Source of the DNA: an uncultured Spirochaetaceae bacterium | Lineage (GTDB): Bacteria; Spirochaetota; Spirochaetia; Sphaerochaetales; Sphaerochaetaceae | Direction of reading: 5' to 3' | DNA: 14,309 nucleotides | Assembly: GCA_947630635.1 (NCBI GenBank) | Contig: CANRIJ010000028.1 | Coordinates: 1-14,309 of the forward strand | Notes under the pieces: generated by a model | Database searches by the model: none | What the model was told of the DNA's origin: nothing | What the model saw: only the letters and a program-made list of their open reading frames with translations | In this document: positions 1-5,907 of the stretch, piece after piece | Layout: the number at the start of each line of letters is the position of its first letter | How positions within the stretch are numbered: the first letter of the stretch is position 1 | Translations under genes and position numbers: made by a program

Positions 1-1118
1 GCTTTTTTGGGGCAGAGGACTATAAGAGCCTAAAAAGAGAGTTTTCGACAACGCTCCTATTTGGACTCTTCTTTTCGCTCTTCATCCTTGTTCTGGGCCT
101 CTTTGTCTCAAGGCCGCTTCTGAGGGCTCTCAATGTTCCTGAGGAGATACTCTCCATTTCCACCTCGTATCTGAGGATTATATTCATTGGAACGCCATTT
201 ACCTATTTTTACAATGCTCTATCCTATGCGATTAAGAGCGTTGGAGACTCAAAGACACCGCTTAAGTTCCTTGCCGCCTCATCTATTCTGAATATAGTCT
301 TGGATCTTATTCTGATTGGCTATTTCGGCTTTGGGGTAATTTGCTCCGCAGTCACTACTGTAGTTGCCCAATTTCTCTCTGCGTTCCTGTGCTTTGTCTA
401 CATCTATGTGAAGATTCCTGTAATAGCGCTTGGTAGCAAGGAGTTCAAAATAGACGGCCCTCTATTGAAGAAGACTCTCTCATATGGCTCAGTTACTGCG
501 CTTCAGCAGTCTATACAGCCCATATGCAAGCTTTTGATTCAGGGCTCGATAAACACACTCGGAGTCGATGGAATGGCTGCATACAATGCAGTTAGCAAGG
601 TCGATGATTTTGCATTCACTCCTGAGCAGGGCATTGCTCAGGGCATAACCACCTTTGTCGCTCAGAATGAGGGGGCTGGAAAGAGCGAGAGAGTAGTAAA
701 GGGCTTTGGAGTCGGAATGCTCTTAGAGTGCATCTATTTTGTATTCATATGTCTGGTATCGCTTCTTCTGAGGCGTCAGATAGTGACTCTATTTGTTTCC
801 GGATCTGAGCTCGGGGTAATAGATATCGGCTCAAGATACCTCTTTTACATGTCGTTTATGTACATATTCCCGGCACTCACAAATGGCATTCAGGGCTTTT
901 TCAGGGGCATTGGAAGGATGTGGGTAACCCTTGTAAGCACATTTATCCAGGCATCTAGCAGGGTGGTCTTCGTGACTCTTTTAATAGGAAGGCTTGGCAT
1001 TGTCAGCGTCATAGTCGCCTCTGTCATAGGCTGGGTTCTAATGCTTTTGTTTGAGGTTCCCCTCTATGTCAGATATGTGCTCTTAAAACGCAGAAAAGAG
1101 AGTCTTCAAAGTGTTTAA
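1..1118 (+). CDS. MATE-family multidrug/cation efflux transporter, 5'-truncated by window edge
   Basis: The reading frame is already open at the window start (first full codon at base 3) and runs about 371 codons to TAA. MATE proteins are usually about 450 residues, so roughly the first 70-80 are missing. The first visible residues, FFGAEDYKSLKR, match the cytoplasmic loop after the early helices of MATE transporters. The second half repeats the pattern with a lengthy hydrophobic bundle and the loop VAQNEGAGKSERV, as expected of the duplicated six-plus-six helix fold. The family exports drugs or metabolites across the inner membrane using a Na+ or H+ gradient; the substrate cannot be read from sequence. 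The protein ends in a basic tail (LLKRRKESLQSV). An internal TTG at base 300 is not the start, because recognisable MATE sequence continues upstream of it. The gene is 52 bp upstream of the first rubrerythrin and need not be functionally linked to it. Confidence 0.88.
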   Translation, partial: FFGAEDYKSLKREFSTTLLFGLFFSLFILVLGLFVSRPLLRALNVPEEILSISTSYLRIIFIGTPFTYFYNALSYAIKSVGDSKTPLKFLAASSILNIVLDLILIGYFGFGVICSAVTTVVAQFLSAFLCFVYIYVKIPVIALGSKEFKIDGPLLKKTLSYGSVTALQQSIQPICKLLIQGSINTLGVDGMAAYNAVSKVDDFAFTPEQGIAQGITTFVAQNEGAGKSERVVKGFGVGMLLECIYFVFICLVSLLLRRQIVTLFVSGSELGVIDIGSRYLFYMSFMYIFPALTNGIQGFFRGIGRMWVTLVSTFIQASSRVVFVTLLIGRLGIVSVIVASVIGWVLMLLFEVPLYVRYVLLKRRKESLQSV

Positions 1119-1145
1119 TTAAATTCTCCTATTTTGTAGAATAGG
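1114..1145 (+). promoter_or_regulatory. Possible promoter/hairpin upstream of first rubrerythrin
   Basis: The 52-bp gap after the transporter holds a TAGAAT (1137-1142) that could be a -10 box, with a poor -35 candidate TTTAAT 17 bp upstream overlapping the transporter stop codon. The same stretch contains a 6-bp inverted repeat, CCTATT (1128-1133) and AATAGG (1140-1145), with a six-base loop. The repeat could be a small operator or a weak hairpin. No clean PerR- or Fur-type palindrome is visible. This is a suggestion only. Confidence 0.28.
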
Positions 1146-1170
1146 CTTACTCATTTTTAGGAGATGTTAT

Positions 1171-1710
1171 ATGGATTTCAAAGGATCTAAGACAGAGGCC
1201 AACCTCAGAGCTGCATTTGCAGGTGAGAGCCAGGCTAGAAACAAGTACACCTATTTTGCATCAAAGGCCAAGAAAGAGGGCTATGAGCAGATCGCAGCGC
1301 TCTTTTTGGAGACTGCTGACAACGAGAAAGAGCATGCTAAGCTCTGGTTCAAGTATCTCGAGGGCGGAGACATCAAGTCTACAGCCGAGAATCTCAAGGA
1401 AGCTGCAGCTGGAGAGCACTACGAGTGGACAGATATGTACGATGACTTTGCCAAGACAGCAGAGGAAGAGGGTTTCAAGGAGATTGCAGCTCAGCTCAGA
1501 GGCGTTGCGGCAATCGAGAAAGAGCACGAGAAGAGATATCTTGCTCTTCTGAAGAACGTTGAGGATGGACTGGTATTCTCCAAAGACGGAGAGGCTATCT
1601 GGAAGTGCAGAAACTGCGGCCACATCGTAATTGGCAAGAAGGCACCTGAGATTTGCCCGGTTTGCCATCACCCAAGAGCATATTTTGAGGTGAGAGCAGT
1701 AAATTATTAA
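1171..1710 (+). CDS. rbr: Rubrerythrin (first of tandem pair)
   Basis: This is a 179-residue non-haem iron protein that reduces hydrogen peroxide in the cytoplasm of anaerobes, taking electrons from NAD(P)H through rubredoxin-type carriers. The N-terminal ferritin-like four-helix domain carries the di-iron ligands in canonical spacing: Glu19, Glu52 with His55 (NEKEHA), Glu82 and Glu85 (GEHYEW), Glu116 with His119 (AIEKEH). The C-terminal rubredoxin-like domain has two CxxC knuckles, Cys146/Cys149 and Cys162/Cys165, that bind the single Fe. The order is the classical one (ferritin-like then rubredoxin), and the length is slightly below the roughly 190 residues of the Desulfovibrio protein. An AGGAG ribosome binding site (1159-1163) lies 7 bases before the ATG. 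By hand alignment about 120 of 179 positions match the next gene without gaps, which points to a tandem duplication. Confidence 0.96.
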   Translation: MDFKGSKTEANLRAAFAGESQARNKYTYFASKAKKEGYEQIAALFLETADNEKEHAKLWFKYLEGGDIKSTAENLKEAAAGEHYEWTDMYDDFAKTAEEEGFKEIAAQLRGVAAIEKEHEKRYLALLKNVEDGLVFSKDGEAIWKCRNCGHIVIGKKAPEICPVCHHPRAYFEVRAVNY

Positions 1711-1783
1711 ACAGTTGGCTCATATTTAGGCCTTTATTTGAAGAGGTGTTTTCTCTCTGTTCCTTTTTGGTTGTATTATTAGG

Positions 1784-1806
1784 AAAAGAGGAAACCCCTC
1801 TTTTTT
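1784..1806 (+). terminator. Rho-independent terminator between the two rubrerythrin genes
   Basis: AAAAGAGG (1784-1791) pairs perfectly with CCTCTTTT (1797-1804) around the loop AAACC, and the T-run continues to 1806. It lies 73 bp after the first rubrerythrin stop but only 27 bp before the second rubrerythrin start. That leaves no room for a promoter between hairpin and gene, so it may act as an attenuator, or be bypassed if transcription starts within the hairpin. Confidence 0.75.
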
Positions 1807-1833
1807 AATTTGCAATAGGAAGGAGAGACGACT

Positions 1834-2373
1834 ATGGAACTTAAAGGCTCAAAGACCGAGAAGAACCTGATGACTGCTTTTGCCGGCGAGTGCCAGGCAA
1901 CAAACACATATCATTACTATTCAACACAGGCCAAGAAGGAAGGCATGGATCAGATAGCTGAGCTATTTGAGCTTACTTCTGGAAACGAGAGAGCCCATGC
2001 AAAGCTTTGGTTTAAGCTTTTGCAGGGTGGAGATGTAAAGTGCACTGCGGACAATCTCAGAGCAGCCGCCGCTGGTGAGAATTACGAGTGGACTGATATG
2101 TATATCAACTTTGCCAAAGAGGCAGAGGAAGAGGGCTTTGTCAGAATCGCTAGTATGTTTAGAGGCGTTGCAGCTATTGAGGCCGAGCACGAGAAGAGAT
2201 TCTTAACGCTTCTGAAGAACGTCGAGGACGGTCTTGTATTCTCAAAAGAGGGCGATATGGTATGGAGATGCAGGGAGTGTGGACACATTCACATTGGAAA
2301 GAGCGCACCAACAGTATGCCCAGTATGCTCTCATCCGCAGTCTCACTTTGAGCTGATCAGCCAGAACTACTAA
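1834..2373 (+). CDS. rbr: Rubrerythrin (second of tandem pair)
   Basis: This is the paralogue of the preceding gene, also 179 residues and collinear without gaps. All di-iron ligands are conserved at the same positions (Glu19, Glu52, His55, Glu82, Glu85, Glu116, His119), as are the four rubredoxin cysteines (146, 149, 162, 165), so both copies should be active peroxide reductases. Differences concentrate in the first helices (residues 23-32 and 43-54) and the extreme C-terminus, while residues 78-90 and 110-138 are almost unchanged. Two extra cysteines, Cys20 and Cys70, are absent from the first copy; Cys20 sits next to ligand Glu19. AGGAGAG (1821-1827) is a strong ribosome binding site before the ATG. 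A weak TATTAT (1774-1779) upstream could be a -10 element that starts transcription inside the terminator stem. The copies might be expressed under different conditions, but this is inference. Confidence 0.96.
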   Translation: MELKGSKTEKNLMTAFAGECQATNTYHYYSTQAKKEGMDQIAELFELTSGNERAHAKLWFKLLQGGDVKCTADNLRAAAAGENYEWTDMYINFAKEAEEEGFVRIASMFRGVAAIEAEHEKRFLTLLKNVEDGLVFSKEGDMVWRCRECGHIHIGKSAPTVCPVCSHPQSHFELISQNY

Positions 2374-2388
2374 AATACTCACCAAAAT

Positions 2389-2429
2389 AAAAAGGGGCAC
2401 CTGGAATGATTCCAAGGGTGCCCTTTTTT
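2389..2429. terminator. Bidirectional rho-independent terminator between second rubrerythrin and PfkB kinase
   Basis: This is a long stem: AAAAAGGGGCACC (2389-2401) pairs with GGGTGCCC (2416-2423) plus a T-run (2424-2429), with one bulged G. The inner stem TGGAA (2402-2406)/TTCCA (2410-2414) closes on a TGA loop. The A-run on the left becomes a T-run on the minus strand, so it can stop transcripts from both converging genes. Confidence 0.9.
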
Positions 2430-2440
2430 GATGGTGATTT

Positions 2441-3439
2441 TTATTTTTGTATTATCTCTTTATTGATGTGCTCTTTGATCTCGTCAATTCTCTCTGGAGG
2501 AAACTGAGATCCAAATTGAGTGACAATCTCTCCCGATAGATAAGAGGCGATTCTTCCGCTTATCTCAATGTCGTACCCCGATAGATAGCCAAAGAGAAAA
2601 CCAGCTGCATAGGTATCACCTGCACCAGTGGTATCAAGGGGCTTTGATGTCCCATAGAGTGGGATCTCATATATCTTTCTGTGGTCTGATATAAACGATC
2701 CCTTCTTTCCGTTTTTAACAATTGCGATAGGGCAGAGCTTTCCCATGGAGCGGCAGCATTCGTATGCATCGTAGTTGTCAAATAGAAAGCGCGCTTCCTC
2801 GCTATTTGCAAAGACTATATCGCAGTAGTTTTCCAGGAGATTTAAAAAAGTCTGTCTATAGCGCCCAACGGCAAATGGATCTGCCAGGTCAAAGGCAATG
2901 AGTCCCTTCTTCTCTTTAAATATGTCCAATACCTTCTTTACTGCATTCTGCTGGCACTCTGTGTCCCACATATAGCCGGTGAAATAGAAGAGGTCTGCGC
3001 TCTTTGCGCTCTCTTCATTCACGTCCTCGGGGCTAAAGAGCCTGTTAGCGCCGAGGTACGTATTCATAGTTCTCTCTTTGTCTTTTGTGAGAAGTATGAT
3101 CGATGTTCCGGTAAGGGCATCCTTTGTTACGCATTCATCGATTACGCTGCACTCTCTGAGTCTCTTTCTATAGGTCTCCCCAAGAGCATCATTTCCGACT
3201 CCTCCTGCGAGAGTAGAGGGAATTCCAAGGCTGGTGAGTGTCACCATCGTATTTGGACAAGAGCCGCCTGGTGAGAACTTTATGTCTTTGTCTTTTGTAT
3301 ATTCTATTATCTCTTTTTGCTTTTCTTCGTCGATTAAAAGCATTGTTCCCTTATTGAGTGAGAGCTTCTTTATGTCTTCGTCCTCTATATTGCAAAGATA
3401 GTCAATCAGGGGATTTCCAATGCCGTATACATGAGCCAT
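2441..3439 (-). CDS. PfkB-family carbohydrate/nucleoside kinase, adenosine kinase-like
   Basis: This 332-residue ribokinase-fold enzyme phosphorylates a sugar or nucleoside hydroxyl with ATP in the cytoplasm. The N-terminal GIGNPLIDYL (6-15) is followed by KGTMLLIDEE (30-39), which resembles bacterial adenosine-kinase-like proteins more than fructokinases. The substrate-site glycines are in PGGSCPNT (57-64). The family NxxE motif is Asn212-Glu215. The PfkB signature DTTGAGD (269-275) supplies the anion hole and catalytic base Asp275, followed by TYAAGFLFGYL. The substrate cannot be fixed from motifs; adenosine, inosine or a ribose-like sugar are possible. The conserved GNPLID motif near the N-terminus makes the ATG at 3439 secure. 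No Shine-Dalgarno sequence precedes it. Instead a TTGCCA/TATAAT promoter ends 7 bases before the ATG. It is convergent with the rubrerythrins and shares their terminator. Confidence 0.9.
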   Translation of the reverse strand: MAHVYGIGNPLIDYLCNIEDEDIKKLSLNKGTMLLIDEEKQKEIIEYTKDKDIKFSPGGSCPNTMVTLTSLGIPSTLAGGVGNDALGETYRKRLRECSVIDECVTKDALTGTSIILLTKDKERTMNTYLGANRLFSPEDVNEESAKSADLFYFTGYMWDTECQQNAVKKVLDIFKEKKGLIAFDLADPFAVGRYRQTFLNLLENYCDIVFANSEEARFLFDNYDAYECCRSMGKLCPIAIVKNGKKGSFISDHRKIYEIPLYGTSKPLDTTGAGDTYAAGFLFGYLSGYDIEISGRIASYLSGEIVTQFGSQFPPERIDEIKEHINKEIIQK

Positions 3440-3446
3440 ATAAGGT

Positions 3447-3475
3447 ATTATATATTAGCTCTTTCTGCTTGGCAA
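3447..3475 (-). promoter_or_regulatory. Sigma-70-type promoter of PfkB kinase, probably giving a leaderless mRNA
   Basis: Read on the minus strand, TTGCCA (3475-3470, 5/6 to consensus) is separated by exactly 17 bp from a perfect TATAAT (3452-3447). Only seven bases, ACCTTAT, lie between the -10 box and the ATG. The expected transcription start therefore falls on or within a base or two of the start codon, and no ribosome binding site is present. Confidence 0.72.
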
Positions 3476-3549
3476 AAATGGTTATACAGAGCCTAATTCT
3501 TTTTGTAGCAAGGGAATGCAAATATTTTACCTGAAAAGTTTTCCACAGG

Positions 3550-3580
3550 TTTTCCACATTTTGAATTTTGATGTGGAAAA
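3550..3580. repeat. Perfect 10-bp inverted repeat made of two DnaA-like boxes
   Basis: TTTTCCACAT (3550-3559) and ATGTGGAAAA (3571-3580) are exact reverse complements around the 11-base spacer TTTGAATTTTG. A third, direct copy of the box precedes at 3539, in helical phase (11 bp) with the one at 3550. Confidence 0.9.
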
Positions 3581-3740
3581 GTTTGGGGGAAATCTTTCTG
3601 AAACGCGAGGGAATTTAGTGGAGGAAGAAATAAAAATCTAACTTAAATTTTTATTATATAAAGAATTATTTATTGTTACCCCTTGTTGCGTATTAAATAA
3701 TAGTTATATAATTTTTAATGTAAAAATCATTAATTGGATG

Positions 3741-3776
3741 ATGGGGAAAACTTGGTTTTCCATTAGTTTTCCCCAT
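3741..3776. repeat. Perfect 11-bp inverted repeat in the origin-like block
   Basis: ATGGGGAAAAC (3741-3751) and GTTTTCCCCAT (3766-3776) are exact reverse complements around a 14-base spacer that itself contains GGTTTTCC. It can be read as two one-mismatch DnaA-like boxes facing each other. It could alternatively be a transcript-end hairpin for the AAA+ gene, although no clean T-run follows on the minus strand. Confidence 0.85.
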
Positions 3777-3874
3777 GTTTTTCACACCGGATTTTTGCTT
3801 TTTCCGATGAGCTAAGTTGCCATGTTATAGAGACTTATAGAATATTTGGGGTTTTTCTCATGGGTGTGGAAAAC

Positions 3875-4918
3875 TCAGTCCAGATCTTCATGGTAATTTC
3901 TGACCTCCTTGAATAGCTCTCTTATGTTTCCCTCCCATTCTCTTTTGAAGAATGGGGTGAAATCCGTGATCTTGTTCTTTGTCATGGAGTGGGTTCTCTC
4001 GAAAAATGATACGAGTTCTGGTATGTCATCCATTCTCTCCCTCAAATCTGGCATGGTGAGTTCTCTCTCTGCGATTCTGTAGTAGAAGTCCTTTCTGAGT
4101 TTTCCACGCCTAACAAGGGTATCTAGGGGAACATTGCTTGCTGTGATGACTCTGAAGGAGGACTTTATCTCATTATCGTCTCCGATTGTCCTATAGACGC
4201 CCCTCTCGATTGTATCGAGCATGATCTCCTGTGTATGAAGAGATAGATTCTCAATTTCATCAAGGAATATAGTTGTGCCATTTGCTCTCTTGAGGTAGCC
4301 CTCTCTTGTCTCTCTTGCATCTGTATAGGCGCCTCTTTTGTGACCAAAGAGGTTGCTCTCTGCAATTGCTCCCTCACCTATGGAGCCGCTATTCACGTAG
4401 ACCATCTTCGATTTCTTTCCAGATAGGTGGTGGAGTCTATGGGCTGCAAGCGTCTTTCCCGTTCCTGTGCTTCCAGATAGGTGAACTGGATATTCTTTGG
4501 TTGCGAATTTAGCAATCTTATTCTTGATGTCGACTATCTTATCTGTAGAGCCCACTAGCATCAGCGAGGTATCCTCTTCGTCTCTCTTGTCATGCATAAT
4601 CAGGTCCATGGAGTATGCAGATAGCTCTGATGGTGTAATATCCCTATTTAGATAGATTGTTCTGTAGTCTCTCTTGTAGGGATAGAGTTTTTTGTCCTTC
4701 TCTTGGAAGACTATTAAGTTGATGTTTTTGTCAAAGGCGGATATAAAGCGCTGAGCCCTCTCTTTTGATTTGATATCCAAATAGATGACATCTGTTTTGT
4801 AGAGATTCATATCAAAAGCCTTTTTTGGATCAGTTAGGATAGTCAGTGGCTGAAAGAGTATATCCGATCTTAAGACTCTTTCCATGGAGCCATCATCAGT
4901 AATCAAAATATGGTGCAT
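3875..4918 (-). CDS. Degenerate NtrC-like AAA+ protein (receiver-like + sigma-54 activator ATPase, no DNA-binding domain)
   Basis: The protein has 347 residues. Residues 1-110 look receiver-like: an acidic pair Asp8-Asp9 and Asp48 ending a hydrophobic strand (VIYLDIK). The usual conserved Lys after strand 5 is not evident (LNRDITP). Residues 120-340 form an AAA+ domain of the sigma-54 activator type. It has Walker A GSTGTGKT (149-156), ESNLFGHKRGAYTDA (187-201) at the GAFTGA-loop position, Walker B TIFLDE (216-221) and the arginine-finger region LRKDFYYRI. The family GNVREL-type motif appears as GNIREL, after which the protein stops. The Fis-type helix-turn-helix found in typical NtrC proteins is absent. 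The sigma-54-contacting GAFTGA is changed to GAYTDA. It is therefore either a promoter-independent activator, as in HTH-less relatives, or an AAA+ regulator that no longer remodels sigma-54 polymerase. AAGGAG (4928-4923) precedes the ATG at short spacing. The gene stands alone. Confidence 0.85.
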   Translation of the reverse strand: MHHILITDDGSMERVLRSDILFQPLTILTDPKKAFDMNLYKTDVIYLDIKSKERAQRFISAFDKNINLIVFQEKDKKLYPYKRDYRTIYLNRDITPSELSAYSMDLIMHDKRDEEDTSLMLVGSTDKIVDIKNKIAKFATKEYPVHLSGSTGTGKTLAAHRLHHLSGKKSKMVYVNSGSIGEGAIAESNLFGHKRGAYTDARETREGYLKRANGTTIFLDEIENLSLHTQEIMLDTIERGVYRTIGDDNEIKSSFRVITASNVPLDTLVRRGKLRKDFYYRIAERELTMPDLRERMDDIPELVSFFERTHSMTKNKITDFTPFFKREWEGNIRELFKEVRNYHEDLD

Positions 4919-5136
4919 TATTCTCCTTTTTTAAAAAGACCTAGTATTGCCATTTCACTCCCGATCTCTCTAAATAAAATGCGACATAGCTTGGAGAGTG
5001 TATAGCATTTTAGTGTGTAAATATTTCCTAATTCCTTATAATGGAAAGTTTTATAAAAAATTTACAAGTATTTTTCCATTATTTTCTGTTATAGGGATTT
5101 TATTTCACAATAGTATCTTTGCTTTAAATATCAAGC
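4919..5136. other. 218-bp AT-rich intergenic region upstream of the AAA+ gene
   Basis: It separates the rsmE stop from the AAA+ start, both on the minus strand. It must hold the AAA+ promoter, but I cannot pick a convincing -35/-10 pair. No T-tailed terminator for the protease-rsmE unit is evident. It contains the 10-bp inverted repeat listed separately. No small gene is supportable. Confidence 0.6.
5038..5082. repeat. Perfect 10-bp inverted repeat with 25-base spacer
   Basis: ATAATGGAAA (5038-5047) and TTTCCATTAT (5073-5082) are exact reverse complements. The spacer is almost pure A/T. The position, about 120-160 bp upstream of the AAA+ start and 55 bp downstream of the rsmE stop, fits either an operator or a transcript-end structure. 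No T-run follows on the minus strand, which weakens the terminator reading for rsmE. Confidence 0.7.
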
Positions 5137-5868
5137 TTAGCCCTGTATAAGAGTCTGTATAGAGGAGGCTACATAGACTGCCGCAGTCTCTGCTCTGAGG
5201 ATGTTCGTATTAAGCATGACTGGCCTAAAGCCTCTTTCTATTGCCTTAAGCGCCTCATCTTCTTCAAAGCCGCTTTCAGCTCCTATGATGGCGTAGACTC
5301 TGGTCTTTATATCGGCTCTTTCAAGCGCCTCTTTTAGGCTCATGGTACCAGAGAGGGGATTTTGGTGGAGTATAAGCGATATATCAGAGTCTGACTCTAG
5401 AGCTTTTTCAAACTCTATCGGTCCGATTATCTCAGGGTGCTCTGCGCCTGATTGCTGAACAGCCTCCCTTACTATGCTCATGAGCCTCTCCATATCGTGC
5501 GCTTTGATCTCTTTTTCTGAGAGCGCTGTCTTTATCAGGACTATTTTTCTTATGCCCATCTCAGTAAGAGATCTGATTGTTTTTTCGTATTTTCTGTTTT
5601 TGGTGATTCCAATTGCGATGGATATATCGGCAAAGGGTCCCTTGTAGCTTGAGAGCCCATCGAGAAGAAGAGACTCATACTCATCTGTTATCTCGAGCTT
5701 TAGAGTCTCTTTGTCCATAAGTGTGGCTTTATAGAAGACTCCATTCTTGTCCTTTGAGGCAAAGACGGCTCCCAAAGAAAGGCGCAGTACCCTCTTTAGG
5801 TAGTGCGCCTCGTCTTTTGATAGTATATATGGTGAAATAGCCTCTTTTTCCAGCAGAAAGACTCTCAT
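5137..5868 (-). CDS. rsmE: 16S rRNA (uracil-1498-N3)-methyltransferase RsmE
   Basis: This 243-residue SPOUT-class enzyme methylates U1498 in helix 44 of 16S rRNA using S-adenosylmethionine. The start MRVFLLEKE is typical of the family, with a small N-terminal PUA-like barrel (about 1-70) containing the DEAHYLKRVLRL segment. The catalytic knot follows: KNRKYEKTIRSLTEMGI (90-106), REAVQQSGA (134-142), and the C-terminal ILRAETA (223-229), a hallmark of RsmE. The SAM-loop motif, normally GPEGG, reads GAESG at 196-200, an unusual substitution at an otherwise invariant site. Length is normal. There is no Shine-Dalgarno sequence; the ATG is immediately preceded by the 3' arm of an mRNA hairpin that begins inside the upstream protease gene. 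The two genes are 14 bp apart, so RsmE is probably translated by coupling. Confidence 0.93.
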   Translation of the reverse strand: MRVFLLEKEAISPYILSKDEAHYLKRVLRLSLGAVFASKDKNGVFYKATLMDKETLKLEITDEYESLLLDGLSSYKGPFADISIAIGITKNRKYEKTIRSLTEMGIRKIVLIKTALSEKEIKAHDMERLMSIVREAVQQSGAEHPEIIGPIEFEKALESDSDISLILHQNPLSGTMSLKEALERADIKTRVYAIIGAESGFEEDEALKAIERGFRPVMLNTNILRAETAAVYVASSIQTLIQG

Positions 5869-5870
5869 AG

Positions 5871-5907
5871 AGAGATTATAGGCTATTTCATGCTATTTAT
5901 AATCTCT
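5871..5907 (-). promoter_or_regulatory. mRNA hairpin at the S41 protease / rsmE junction
   Basis: AGAGATTATA (mRNA 5' arm, bases 5907-5898) and TATAATCTCT (bases 5880-5871) form a perfect 10-bp stem with a 17-base loop. The 5' arm lies in the last codons of the protease, its TAG stop is in the loop, and the 3' arm ends two bases before the rsmE ATG. A ribosome reaching the protease stop would open the stem, which suits translational coupling. Confidence 0.6.

Larger units (their letters stand above)
3440..3874. other. 435-bp non-coding block with DnaA-box-like cluster and AT-rich stretches (origin-like)
   Basis: No credible gene is seen. Four exact copies of TTTTCCACA, one mismatch from the E. 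coli DnaA box TTATCCACA, occur: 3539-3547 (+), 3550-3558 (+, 11 bp downstream), 3572-3580 (-) and 3865-3873 (-). One-mismatch relatives are at 3742-3750 (-), 3767-3775 (+) and 3778-3786 (+). Between the clusters lie two very AT-rich stretches: 3628-3676 (45 of 49 A/T) and 3691-3735 (42 of 45 A/T), separated by a short GC-richer island. Two box clusters flanking an unwinding-like element is the architecture of bacterial replication origins. The right end also serves as the 3' flank of the AAA+ gene and the left end as the kinase promoter. Neither dnaA nor dnaN is in the window, so the assignment is inferential. Confidence 0.5.

Noticed and set aside
300..302. TTG at 300 as the start of the transporter gene
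   Set aside because: Clear MATE sequence continues in frame upstream to the window edge, so the gene is truncated by the window rather than starting here.
1261..1671. Open frames antisense to, and in other frames of, the first rubrerythrin
   Set aside because: The rubrerythrin frame has all iron ligands and a ribosome binding site; the alternatives are by-products of its codon bias.
5869..5880. TATAAT six bases before the rsmE ATG read as a second leaderless promoter
   Set aside because: No acceptable -35 element lies 16-18 bp upstream, and the TATAAT is fully accounted for as one arm of the 10-bp hairpin with the protease gene end.
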